Assembly (NCBI RefSeq): GCF_000420085.1
Contig: NZ_ATUG01000001.1
Location: 1,573,223-1,637,222 of the forward strand
Origin: Desulfospira joergensenii DSM 10085
Lineage (GTDB): Bacteria > Desulfobacterota > Desulfobacteria > Desulfobacterales > Desulfobacteraceae
Length of the DNA stretch: 64,000 nt
Direction of reading: 5' to 3'
Shown: in pieces, positions 25,059 to 32,656 of the stretch
Layout: the number at the start of each line of letters is the position of its first letter
Numbering within the stretch: the first letter of the stretch is position 1
The notes under the pieces: model-generated
What the model was told of the DNA's origin: nothing
Databases searched by the model: none
Seen by the model: only the letters and a program-made list of their open reading frames with translations
Program-made: the position numbers and the translations under genes

Positions 25059-26000
25059 ATGGCCGATGACTATTACAGGATACTTGGGATTGAAAAAAAC
25101 GCCAGCGCGGCGGAAATCAAAAAAGCCTATAGAAAACTGGCTTTAAAATACCACCCTGACAAGACCCAGGGGGACAAGGCCCTGGAAGACAAATTCAAAA
25201 AAATCAGCGAAGCCTATGCCGTACTGAGCGATTCTGAAAAAAGGAACCAGTACGATACCTATGGATCCGCCGACTTTCAGCAGCGGTTTTCCCAGGAGGA
25301 CATCTTCAGGAACTTTGACCTGGGAGATATCCTCAAGGAATTTGGATTCAGCGGAGGCAGGGGCGGCGGATTTTCCGGCTCATTCGGACAGAGGGGCCGG
25401 TCAGGAGGTTTTTCAGGCGGAAACCCCTTTTTCCAGAACATGGGAGGAGGAGGCTTCGGGCAGCAGCAGGCCGCCATGAAGGGCAAGGATATCGAGTATG
25501 AGATCCCCCTCACCGTGGACGAACTCATCAACGGCACCCAGAAGACCATCACCATCAGTCAGGGCAACACCACCAAGGCCATTGAAGTCAAGATCCCCAA
25601 GGGGCTGACCCAGGGAAAGAAGATCCGCCTTCCGGGCAAGGGAGAGCCGAGTCCCCACGGCGGTCCGGCCGGGAATCTCTATATCCGGTCAGCCCCCTTG
25701 GGCTCTGCCGGGTGCACTGTCGAGGGAAACGATATCCTTATGAACCAGTCGGTAAAACTCTCCCAGGCCCTGCTGGGAGGCAAGATAGAGGTCAAAACCC
25801 CGGCCGGGAAAACCGTCAGCCTCAACCTTCCGGCGGGCACCAACAACAAGGCCAAAATGAGGCTTCCCGGCTTTGGGATCCCCCATATGAAAGGAAATGG
25901 TTGCGGAGATCTCTTTGTTGTGGTTAATATAGACATGCCCAAGAGACTGACAGACAGGCAAAAGGAGCTCGTTCAGGAACTGGAAAAAACAGGATTATAA
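25059..26000 (+). CDS. DnaJ-class co-chaperone without zinc finger (CbpA-like)
   Basis: 313 aa. J domain 1-70 with the HPD motif in KYHPDKTQG; a Gly/Phe-rich stretch about 95-145 ([19 protein letters not shown]); then the two C-terminal substrate-binding domains ([35 protein letters not shown]). The absence of CxxCxGxG repeats makes it a type II J protein like CbpA. It stimulates DnaK. Next gene hpt begins 3 nt after its stop, so the two are co-transcribed. Confidence 0.92.
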   Translation: MADDYYRILGIEKNASAAEIKKAYRKLALKYHPDKTQGDKALEDKFKKISEAYAVLSDSEKRNQYDTYGSADFQQRFSQEDIFRNFDLGDILKEFGFSGGRGGGFSGSFGQRGRSGGFSGGNPFFQNMGGGGFGQQQAAMKGKDIEYEIPLTVDELINGTQKTITISQGNTTKAIEVKIPKGLTQGKKIRLPGKGEPSPHGGPAGNLYIRSAPLGSAGCTVEGNDILMNQSVKLSQALLGGKIEVKTPAGKTVSLNLPAGTNNKAKMRLPGFGIPHMKGNGCGDLFVVVNIDMPKRLTDRQKELVQELEKTGL

Positions 26001-26002
26001 GC

Positions 26003-26518
26003 ATGCCTGAATTCATCCCCCTTATCTCGGAACAGGAAATCCAGACCCGGATCAAAGAAATCGGAAACGAGATTGCCATGGACTATAAGGAAAAAGATCT
26101 GGTCCTTGTGGGTATCTTAAAAGGATCTTTTATCTTTCTTTCCGACCTGACCCGCCATATCTCCATTGACCATGAAATTGACTTCATGGGGGCCTCATCC
26201 TACGAAGGCACCAGCACCACCGGCCAGATCGTGTTTACCAAACAGCCGGACCTGGAGCTGAAGAACAGAGACATCCTCCTGGTGGAGGATATTGTGGATA
26301 CCGGAAGAACCCTCTTGAAGATCATAGAGTTCGTAAACCTGCTCAACCCGAGGTCGGTAAAAATCTGCAGTCTCATCAATAAAAAAGAACGCAGACAGGT
26401 CCACATCGATGTTGCCTACTCCTGTTTTTCACTTGAAAAAGGCTTTATTGTAGGTTATGGACTGGATTACGATGAAAGATACAGGAATCTGCCTGCGATC
26501 TATGATCTGAAATTGTAA
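26003..26518 (+). CDS. hpt: Hypoxanthine phosphoribosyltransferase
   Basis: 171 aa. PRPP-binding motif ILLVEDIVDTGRTLL (about 92-106), the flexible loop DFMGASSYEGTSTTG, and the C-terminal GYGLDYDERYRNLPAIYDL purine-pocket signature. Converts hypoxanthine/guanine and PRPP to IMP/GMP in purine salvage. Tightly linked to the J-protein gene and followed 18 nt later by the DUF3426 gene. Confidence 0.96.
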   Translation: MPEFIPLISEQEIQTRIKEIGNEIAMDYKEKDLVLVGILKGSFIFLSDLTRHISIDHEIDFMGASSYEGTSTTGQIVFTKQPDLELKNRDILLVEDIVDTGRTLLKIIEFVNLLNPRSVKICSLINKKERRQVHIDVAYSCFSLEKGFIVGYGLDYDERYRNLPAIYDLKL

Positions 26519-26536
26519 CCGAAGAGGGGAAGACCA

Positions 26537-28270
26537 ATGATAATTACCTGTGAGGAATGTTCAACAAGCTTTCATCTTGATGACTCCCTTTTGAAGCCGG
26601 AAGGTTCCAAGGTTCGGTGCAGCAAGTGCCGGAGCATCTTCACGGCCTTCCCCCCCGGGGAAGAGGCCCCGGCGGAACCGGAACAGGAGTCTGTTGTTCC
26701 CATGGTCGACCCCGGCATTGAAGCGGACATGGAGACCGGACCGGATGCGGATCTGGACGGGGACATGGGTGCAGACATGGACTTTGACCTGGATGAAGAT
26801 TCCCAGGATATGTCTTTACAAGGGGATGAACTCGATTTTTCCGACGGGGAGTTTGACGAGGAATTTGATGAATCCGACCTGGAAATAGACTCAGGCGAAA
26901 CCGACCTGGAAACCGGGGATCTCCCGGAGGAAGAAGCAGATATCGAGATCAGCTTTGGTGACTCGGACGGCGGCCTGGAAATTGATACCGGCGGCCTGAC
27001 CCTTGAAATGGACGATGATTCCTCCCTGACAATGGATTTTGATCCGGGTATGGATGAGGACGAGGCAGAAAGGGATGGGGCCGGGGGTGACCCGGATGAA
27101 CTGGAATTTGATACCGAAGATATTGACTTCGAGGATTCCCTTTCTCTGGAAGAGACTCCCCCTTCAGCAGATCTCGGCCTGGAAATGGAATCCCCCATGG
27201 AAGATCCGGAAGAAGAACCAGACATCATTTCCGAAGATCCGGATACCGGATCCGGAGAAATCGAATCCCTTGTTCCGGACATTCCCGATTCCGATGAAGA
27301 GGGCGGCCTGTTCCTGGAAGAGGAGGAACCGGAATTCGACCTGGACTTTGAGGAAGACCAGGACCTGGATCTGGAACCGGACACCGGCTTCCCCGAGCCG
27401 GATGAGAGCTCCCTGGAATTTGACCCCTCCCGGGAGATGACCCTGGACACGGATTCCGAAGAGCCGGAAGAATTGGAACAGGCTGAAGAGGAAGAACCTG
27501 ACTTCTCCGCCTATGACCAGGTCCTGGATCAGGAGATAGAACCGGAACCGGAACTCGAAGACATGGAAGAACCCTTTGAGCCTGAAGTCGTCCAGGAGGA
27601 TGCTTCCCCGGAGCCCGATGCAGATCCGGCCCTGAAAGAGGAAACAGAAACCGTGGAGCCCGGCCTGACCCTTGAACCGCCCAGAAGGACCCGGAGAAAA
27701 AAATCAGCCATGGGTGCACCGGTTATCCTGCTTCTCCTGATCTTTCTGATCACGGCCTGTGCCTACATCGCCAGCATATTCATGGGATACAAGATCCCCT
27801 ATCTCTCGGAAATAAAAATACCCTTTATCGAACAGTTCATGGGCACGGACAAAGCCCAGACACCTCCACCCAAGCCCGTGCCCAGCCAGAAGAACATCAA
27901 CGGAAGATTCATCTCCAACGATACGGCCGGGGAATTGTTCATCATCACCGGCAAGGTGGATAATCCGGCCCAAATTACCTATCAGCATATCCAGGTCAGG
28001 GGAACCCTGCTCACCAAGGGCAAGGTCAAGGCCAAGACCCAGACGGCCTTCTGCGGCAATATCATCTCCGAAGAGATCTTAAAGACCGGAAACATCGCCG
28101 ACATCAGCAAACAGCTTTCCGTCAGGGACGGCATGAACAACGCCAACCTCAATATCAAACCCGGGGGATCCGTTCCGTTCATGCTCGTATTTTCCGATCT
28201 GCCGGAGAACCTCCAGAACTTTACCGTGGAAGTGGAAGGATTTTCAAAGGCCGGGCAGACGAAAAAATAA
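26537..28270 (+). CDS. Zinc-ribbon, acidic-linker, single-TM DUF3426 protein
   Basis: 577 aa. The N-terminal MJ0042-type finger has Cys at 5, 8, 28 and 31 (CEEC...CSKC). Residues about 45-385 are an extremely Asp/Glu-rich, repetitive linker with almost no basic residues. It is followed by a basic stop (PRRTRRKKS), one TM helix (APVILLLLIFLITACAYIASIF) and a C-terminal DUF3426 domain (FIITGKVDNPAQITYQHIQV) outside the membrane. Such proteins are common in Deltaproteobacteria but have no set function. The linker is far longer than in most homologues, which is a judgement from memory. Last gene before tRNA-Met. Confidence 0.8.
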   Translation: MIITCEECSTSFHLDDSLLKPEGSKVRCSKCRSIFTAFPPGEEAPAEPEQESVVPMVDPGIEADMETGPDADLDGDMGADMDFDLDEDSQDMSLQGDELDFSDGEFDEEFDESDLEIDSGETDLETGDLPEEEADIEISFGDSDGGLEIDTGGLTLEMDDDSSLTMDFDPGMDEDEAERDGAGGDPDELEFDTEDIDFEDSLSLEETPPSADLGLEMESPMEDPEEEPDIISEDPDTGSGEIESLVPDIPDSDEEGGLFLEEEEPEFDLDFEEDQDLDLEPDTGFPEPDESSLEFDPSREMTLDTDSEEPEELEQAEEEEPDFSAYDQVLDQEIEPEPELEDMEEPFEPEVVQEDASPEPDADPALKEETETVEPGLTLEPPRRTRRKKSAMGAPVILLLLIFLITACAYIASIFMGYKIPYLSEIKIPFIEQFMGTDKAQTPPPKPVPSQKNINGRFISNDTAGELFIITGKVDNPAQITYQHIQVRGTLLTKGKVKAKTQTAFCGNIISEEILKTGNIADISKQLSVRDGMNNANLNIKPGGSVPFMLVFSDLPENLQNFTVEVEGFSKAGQTKK

Positions 28271-28273
28271 CAT

Positions 28274-28303
28274 TTGACAGAAAGATCGTGCCTATGCTAT
28301 CTT
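28274..28303 (+). promoter_or_regulatory. tRNA-Met promoter
   Basis: TTGACA at 28274-28279 begins 3 nt after the DUF3426 stop; an 18-nt spacer leads to TATCTT (28298-28303), 13 nt before the tRNA 5' end. Confidence 0.6.
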
Positions 28304-28316
28304 GCTTGGGTTTTTT

Positions 28317-28393
28317 GGCGACGTAGCTCAGTTGGTCAGAGCATGCGGCTCATATCCGCAGAGTCCGGGGTTCAAGTCCCTGCGTCGCTACCA
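28317..28393 (+). tRNA. tRNA-Met (anticodon CAT)
   Basis: 77 nt with encoded CCA. Acceptor GGCGACG/CGTCGCT (one G-T pair at the first position), D arm GCTC/GAGC, anticodon stem TGCGG/CCGCA with loop CTCATAT (anticodon CAT at the centre), T arm CGGGG/CCCTG with TTCAAGT loop. The anticodon stem lacks the three G-C pairs of initiators and the acceptor lacks the initiator mismatch, so it is elongator Met; a lysidine-modified tRNA-Ile(CAT) cannot be fully excluded. Integrase remnant directly downstream. Confidence 0.93.
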
Positions 28394-28426
28394 GATAATA
28401 ATCCAGGGAGATACAACCTGGTTATA

Positions 28427-28460
28427 AAACCCCCGAAGAATAAGACTTCGGGGGTTTTTT
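28427..28460 (+). terminator. Intrinsic terminator after tRNA-Met
   Basis: ACCCCCGAAG / CTTCGGGGGT stem around an AATAAGA loop, followed by a run of six T. Strong rho-independent structure 35 nt after the tRNA 3' end. Confidence 0.85.
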
Positions 28461-28474
28461 GTTTTCATCCTTTG

Positions 28475-28708
28475 GGAGGAAGAGATCTTGCCTCTATTGC
28501 ATCCTTAGACCTGCTTCCGGTACTTCGCCGGGTAGAGAACCGGGAGGCCGTGGAAACAGCCCACCGGCTCCGGCAAACTTGCGGTCAAATTTTCCGGCAT
28601 GCAATACCGGCAGGGCTGAAAATGATGCAAGGGTGGGCTGATTATTTGGATAACCTTAAATATGAATGGTTACGGCCTGGCTCCCATATCGTTTCTGCAA
28701 TAAAATAA
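28475..28708 (+). pseudogene. Remnant of P4-type tyrosine integrase with large internal deletion
   Basis: The translation in this frame contains DLASIASLDLLPVLRRVE and ETAHRLRQTCGQIFRHAI, which I recognise as the core-binding domain of P4/CP4-like integrases (LLAVLRRIE..ETAHRVRQ.CGQVFRYAI). Directly afterwards it continues KMMQGWADYLDNLK, which is the usual extreme C-terminus of the same family (RRMMQAWADYLD). The catalytic domain that should lie between, with its R-H-R-Y residues, is missing. It lies 80 nt from the 3' end of tRNA-Met, the classic attachment site for such integrases. It is therefore a scar of an integrative element. The ORF that runs through the tRNA in this frame is artefactual upstream of about 28475. 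Confidence 0.7.
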
Positions 28709-28751
28709 TTCAATGCGATGATCTTTAAAAACACCGGACCGAACTGTCAGT

Positions 28752-29360
28752 CTATTCCGCAAGCGTTTTTAATAGTTTTGTAAATGTCATTCCGATCATA
28801 ATAAGGGATTCTGGATCAAGATATTCCCCGGCATGCCGCTGATATAGAATTGAAGTGGATGCGGGGAATTCTTCATCACCATCATTAAATAACAAAAGAA
28901 TTTTGATTTTCGGCAGTGCATTAATTTCCATCGAAACATCATATATAGTGTCCATCTTAGATGGTTTGCACCCTAATTTTCCCGCTGCCTCAATCAAAGC
29001 ATTAACCTTGCCGGTAAAACTTTGAATGATGGGACGTTCCGCATCACTTTTAAAAACATTTACATTTGTAAACTGCGAGTTTAAATCTGTGAGAGTTGAC
29101 CACTCCTCGTTCACAGAAGGTGCCTGAGGGCATAACAATAGATATTTTGCAAGCACAACACAAATCAGATATCCAGGTCGATTGCCCGATTTATCCGTTA
29201 TTCCTTTCCCAGAAACCAAATATTCCTCACCGAACAGGGGAACAATGGCACTCTCGTCCTGTAATTCTATGCCCAGGGTATCTTTAATGGATGAAAGATC
29301 ATGCTCTGAAATTTGACGGCAGTAGTCTTTATAATGGTCTTCATGAAAAACAATGCCCAT
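28752..29360 (-). CDS. DUF3786 domain protein
   Basis: 202 aa; ATG 29360 preceded by GAGAGGG. The C-terminal part LPKIKILLLFNDGDEEFPASTSILYQRHAGEYLDPESL matches the hallmark region of DUF3786 proteins (putative corrinoid/anaerobe-associated, function unknown): a hydrophobic strand, then GDEEFP, then a helix and YL. There is no signal peptide or TM. Base composition is clearly more AT-rich than its neighbours and it lies in the islet beside the integrase scar, so it may be acquired. Divergent from the following methyltransferase gene. Confidence 0.6.
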   Translation of the reverse strand: MGIVFHEDHYKDYCRQISEHDLSSIKDTLGIELQDESAIVPLFGEEYLVSGKGITDKSGNRPGYLICVVLAKYLLLCPQAPSVNEEWSTLTDLNSQFTNVNVFKSDAERPIIQSFTGKVNALIEAAGKLGCKPSKMDTIYDVSMEINALPKIKILLLFNDGDEEFPASTSILYQRHAGEYLDPESLIMIGMTFTKLLKTLAE

Positions 29361-29589
29361 GTATCCCTCTCTTTATTATCTCTTTTATGCGTTTCAGCTA
29401 TTATTACCCAACGATTTTTCAAAGAAAACAGCCCATTTGAGTATCGCCAAGATTAAATTTTTTCCTAACCTTGTTGATTTATAAAGTCAATTTTTTTATA
29501 AATCAATCACCCTTTTGGGGGATGAAAAGCTATCATAAAACAATTATAATAATATAATAAAAAATAATTACTTACCATGTATCTAAAAC
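29361..29589. other. AT-rich divergent promoter region of the islet
   Basis: About 230 nt between the divergent DUF3786 and methyltransferase genes; strongly AT-rich (for example the stretch at 29480-29580). No gene or clear named motif is seen; it should hold both promoters. Confidence 0.4.
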
Positions 29590-29594
29590 GGAGG
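29590..29594 (+). promoter_or_regulatory. Ribosome-binding site deciding a TTG start
   Basis: GGAGG at 29590-29594 is 8 nt before TTG 29603 but overlaps the alternative GTG at 29594, so it favours the TTG start. Confidence 0.6.
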
Positions 29595-29602
29595 TGCCGG
29601 AT

Positions 29603-30178
29603 TTGAGTATCACAAAAGCGATTGAGATTCTGGGGGAAAAATATGGGTTTTCAGCTGTAGATATCGATAAAGTGATCAAAGAATTGCAATTATCGAAAGA
29701 TGCAAAAATTTTAGAAGTCGGAACGGGCATGGGCAGTTTGTCAATAACACTTGCACTAAATGGATATAAAGTGCTAACCGGAGAACCGAGTGATGATGAC
29801 ACCATTTATGCAAATCAGAACTGGCTTCAAAATGCAAAAAAGGTTGAAGTCGATCATTTAATTGAGTTCCAGCCTTTTAATGCGAATGACATACCACATG
29901 CAGACGGTACTTTTGATGCCATATTTTGCCATGGTACATTTCACCATATTGCTGAGTCCGAGCGGATAAAAGTTTTTCAGGAGTTTATCCGAACAACCAA
30001 AGCGAATGCGATTCTTTGTTTTTTTGAACCGAATCAAGGGGCAATTAACATGATACGGAAAACTGATCCCTCACATCCTGACGCAGCGGATCCGAACAAA
30101 TATATCCATGCTTTCAGTTTGATTTCTAAAAAGATTGAAGGATTAAATTTTGATGCATTTATCTTTCAGAAACACTGA
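29603..30178 (+). CDS. Class I SAM-dependent methyltransferase
   Basis: 191 aa from TTG 29603. Motif I KILEVGTGMGSLSITLALNGY, an acidic residue at the end of strand 2 (LTGEPSDDD), NDIPHADGTFDAIFCHGTFHHIAESERIKVFQEFIRTTKANAILCFFEPN (motifs II-III region). It is a small Methyltransf_11-type enzyme; the acceptor is unknown. AT-rich codon use (many AAA, ATT, TTT) contrasts with the surrounding genome, consistent with horizontal transfer together with the DUF3786 gene. Confidence 0.75.
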   Translation: MSITKAIEILGEKYGFSAVDIDKVIKELQLSKDAKILEVGTGMGSLSITLALNGYKVLTGEPSDDDTIYANQNWLQNAKKVEVDHLIEFQPFNANDIPHADGTFDAIFCHGTFHHIAESERIKVFQEFIRTTKANAILCFFEPNQGAINMIRKTDPSHPDAADPNKYIHAFSLISKKIEGLNFDAFIFQKH

Positions 30179-30317
30179 GCGTGGTTGAATGCATGCCTTT
30201 CAGCCTACTCAAAATTACAAAGGATCAATTCAATAGTTTGGAGCGGGAGTCCGTGGATAGAAAACTTTAGCTTTTGCTGCATACAATAATTAAGGAGGCG
30301 TAAAGGAAACCCCCTGA

Positions 30318-31268
30318 TCATGCAATCAGTCCCGTATCCTCCCCGGCGCCCATCATGATGTTGAGATTCTGAACCGCAGCCCCGGATGCGCCTTTGCCCA
30401 GGTTGTCCAGGCGGGATGTCAGAAGGATCTGGTCTTCATGGCCAAAGACAAAGATCTCCACCCGGTTGGTGGCGTTGCATCCCAGGGGGGAGAGGAAAGG
30501 TCCTTCCAGATGGTCCTCGTCCGGCCCTTCCATGACCCTTACAAAGGGTTCGTTTTCATAGTACCGGATCAGGGCGTCCCGGATCTGATCCGGTGTGGAT
30601 TTCCGGTTCAGCAGATGGGGGAAGAGCGGGATATTCACCAGCATGCCGTTGTAGAAATGGCCCACCTGGGGTGAAAAAACCGGGGCATGGGTGAGTCCTG
30701 CGTATTTCTGCATTTCAGGGATATGCTTGTGTTTCAGGCTGAATCCGTAGGGCCGGGAGGCGATCCTGTCCACTTCTTCAAGGGGCCGGCTCCCATGGGC
30801 GGCAATCAGTTTTTTCCCGCCTCCGCTGTATCCGCTCAGGGCGTGGACCGTTGCCGGATAATCCTTTGGCATGATCCCGAGACGGATCAGGGGCCTGACG
30901 GCCAGGATAAACCCGGTGGGATAGCATCCCGGGTTGGCCACGAACCTTGCTTCGGCAATTTTCCTGCGGTGATCCGGCTCCATCTCGGGCAGGCCGTAAA
31001 CCCAGTCTTCATGGGTCCGGTGGGCGGTTGAGGCATCGATAAACCGGGGGGTTTCATTTTCCGCCAGGCTCACAGACTCCCGGGCCGCGGCATCGGGAAG
31101 ACAGAGGATAACCAGATCGGAATGGTTGATGATCTCCCGCTTGACCTCTATATCCTTTCGTTTGTCCCCGGGGATCTCGATGAGTTCAATATCCTCCCTT
31201 GCCTCCAAACGCTCTTTTATTTGGAGTCCCGTGGTTCCTTCCTGCCCGTCAATGAATATTTTGTACAT
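30318..31268 (-). CDS. argC: N-acetyl-gamma-glutamyl-phosphate reductase (type 2)
   Basis: 316 aa; ATG 31268 preceded by AGGTGAAG. N-terminal nucleotide-binding IFIDGQEGTTGLQIKERL, then LCLPDAAARESVSL, FIDASTAHR and the catalytic Cys in VANPGCYPTGFILAVRPL. C-terminal His region KHKHIPEMQKY. The short length and the DGQEGTTG start are those of the type 2 ArgC. Third step of arginine synthesis, NADPH reduction of N-acetylglutamyl phosphate to the semialdehyde. No other arg gene is adjacent. Confidence 0.95.
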   Translation of the reverse strand: MYKIFIDGQEGTTGLQIKERLEAREDIELIEIPGDKRKDIEVKREIINHSDLVILCLPDAAARESVSLAENETPRFIDASTAHRTHEDWVYGLPEMEPDHRRKIAEARFVANPGCYPTGFILAVRPLIRLGIMPKDYPATVHALSGYSGGGKKLIAAHGSRPLEEVDRIASRPYGFSLKHKHIPEMQKYAGLTHAPVFSPQVGHFYNGMLVNIPLFPHLLNRKSTPDQIRDALIRYYENEPFVRVMEGPDEDHLEGPFLSPLGCNATNRVEIFVFGHEDQILLTSRLDNLGKGASGAAVQNLNIMMGAGEDTGLIA

Positions 31269-31377
31269 GCTTCACCTGTTTATTTTTAATCCCTTCCCAC
31301 TAGCAAAGGAATATATTACCCCCTTGTTCCCCGATTTTCCAAGTATAATTTTATAATTCTGCTATTTTCAAATTTCC

Positions 31378-31522
31378 TTGACAGGAGCCGGAGAATCGAA
31401 TAGACCGAAACCAACCCTTGCCAGAAGGCAGGATATAGTAAGACCTTTTTTATTATCAAAACAGACGAGCCACGAAGGCCTAGGACTCCTTTTTACGGGA
31501 GCGGTTTTCGTGGCTTTTTTTA
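31378..31522 (+). promoter_or_regulatory. Structured leader with intrinsic terminator (candidate attenuator/riboswitch)
   Basis: TTGACA at 31378-31383 with TAGACC 17 nt later is a possible promoter. The leader includes a small hairpin, TTGCC-AGAA-GGCAG. It ends in a strong terminator: AGCCACGAA (31468-31476) pairs with TTCGTGGCT (31507-31515), with a further CTCC/GGAG inner helix, then seven T. The Shine-Dalgarno GGGAGG follows at once and the ATG is at 31537, so the terminator sits between promoter and gene. No known riboswitch class was recognised. Confidence 0.6.
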
Positions 31523-31536
31523 TTTTGGGAGGACCC

Positions 31537-32646
31537 ATGGCAAGATCCCTGTTCAGACTAACCGTCTGCCTGACCCTGATCTTTGGAATCTTTGGAGCGG
31601 CAGCAGTCCACGCCGGCACCAGGCAGATAACCGATTCCGCAGGCAGGCCCCTTACCATCCCGGAAAATATCAAACACATCATCTGCTCGGGCCCGGGCTG
31701 CCTCCGGCTGATCACCTATCTTGGGGCCCAGGATCTGGTGGTCGGGGTGGATGATATGGAAAAGAGAAGGTGGGATTTTGATGCCAGACCTTATTTCCTG
31801 GCCAATCCCCAGTTCCGGGATCTCCCGGTTTTCGGGGAATTCAGGGGAAGGGACAATCCGGAAAAAATCATCAGTCTTTCTCCCCTGCCCCAGGTGATCT
31901 TCAAGACCTACAGCGGTTCCGGAACCGATCCGGTCAAGCTGCAGAAAAAGACCGGAATCCCGGTGATCATTCTGGAGTACGGAGATCTGGGAAAAAGCAT
32001 CGGGCAGTATTTTCACACCCTGACCCTCCTGGGAAAGGTCCTGGACCGCCGGGAAAGGGCGGAACAGGTAATCTCCTTTTTTAAGGAAGAGATCCGTCAG
32101 CTCAAAGACCGGACCCGGGATCCTGCCGGGGGAAAAACCTGTTTTGTGGGCGGGATAGCCTTTCGCGGTCCCCACGGATTCCAGTCCACCGAGCCCGGGT
32201 ATCCCCCCTTTCTATTTGTCGGGGCCCAAAACATCGCCTGTCCCGGTGACACCGGCCCTGCCCTGCGCCACTCCATCTTTTCCAAGGAAAAGCTTCTGGT
32301 GGCAGATCCCGAGGTTCTGTTCCTGGACCTGTCAACCCTCCAGATGGGCCGGGACCAGGGAGGTCTCTTTGAACTGAGAACCGATCCGGTTTACCGGGAA
32401 ATGACCGCCGTAAAAAAGGGGCAGGTCTTTGGCCTTCTTCCCTATAACTGGTATACCCAGAACCATGGATCTGTTCTGGCAAATGCCTGGTATATCGGCA
32501 AAGTGCTTTACCCGGAACAATTTGCAGACATTGATCCGGAAACAAAGGCGGATGAAATCTATGAATTCCTGGTTTCCAAGCCTGTATTCGGGCAGTTGAA
32601 CGCATCCTTTCAAAACATGGCCTTTCAGCCCGTGGAACTCAACTAG
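31537..32646 (+). CDS. ABC transporter substrate-binding protein (iron-siderophore/cobalamin class)
   Basis: 369 aa from ATG 31537, which has GGGAGG five bases upstream; the longer frame from 31378 runs through the terminator hairpin. Signal peptide about 1-27 (LFRLTVCLTLIFGIFGAAAVHA). Periplasmic-binding fold of the FecB/BtuF type: RQITDSAGRPLTIPENIKHIICSGPG at the start, VVGVDDMEKRRWDFDARPY, ADPEVLFLDLSTLQM, and AVKKGQVFGLLPYNWYTQNHGSVLANAWYIGKVLYPEQF. Ligand could be an iron chelate, corrinoid or another metal chelate. First gene of an importer operon. Confidence 0.85.
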   Translation: MARSLFRLTVCLTLIFGIFGAAAVHAGTRQITDSAGRPLTIPENIKHIICSGPGCLRLITYLGAQDLVVGVDDMEKRRWDFDARPYFLANPQFRDLPVFGEFRGRDNPEKIISLSPLPQVIFKTYSGSGTDPVKLQKKTGIPVIILEYGDLGKSIGQYFHTLTLLGKVLDRRERAEQVISFFKEEIRQLKDRTRDPAGGKTCFVGGIAFRGPHGFQSTEPGYPPFLFVGAQNIACPGDTGPALRHSIFSKEKLLVADPEVLFLDLSTLQMGRDQGGLFELRTDPVYREMTAVKKGQVFGLLPYNWYTQNHGSVLANAWYIGKVLYPEQFADIDPETKADEIYEFLVSKPVFGQLNASFQNMAFQPVELN

Positions 32647-32656
32647 GAGTCAAGTC

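Noticed and set aside
26572..27450. 292-aa Ser-rich antisense ORF
   Set aside because: Mirror of the GAA/GAT-rich acidic linker of the DUF3426 gene; Ser arises from TCx/AGx on the opposite strand.
28274..28474. N-terminal part of a 144-aa ORF running through tRNA-Met
   Set aside because: It is the translation of the promoter, tRNA and terminator; only the distal part (from about 28475) has integrase similarity.
30179..30317. Right attachment site of the tRNA-Met island
   Set aside because: No copy of the tRNA 3' end was found in this gap by eye.
31378..31536. Cobalamin riboswitch before the importer
   Set aside because: No B12-box-like sequence could be seen; only the terminator and a small hairpin are supported.
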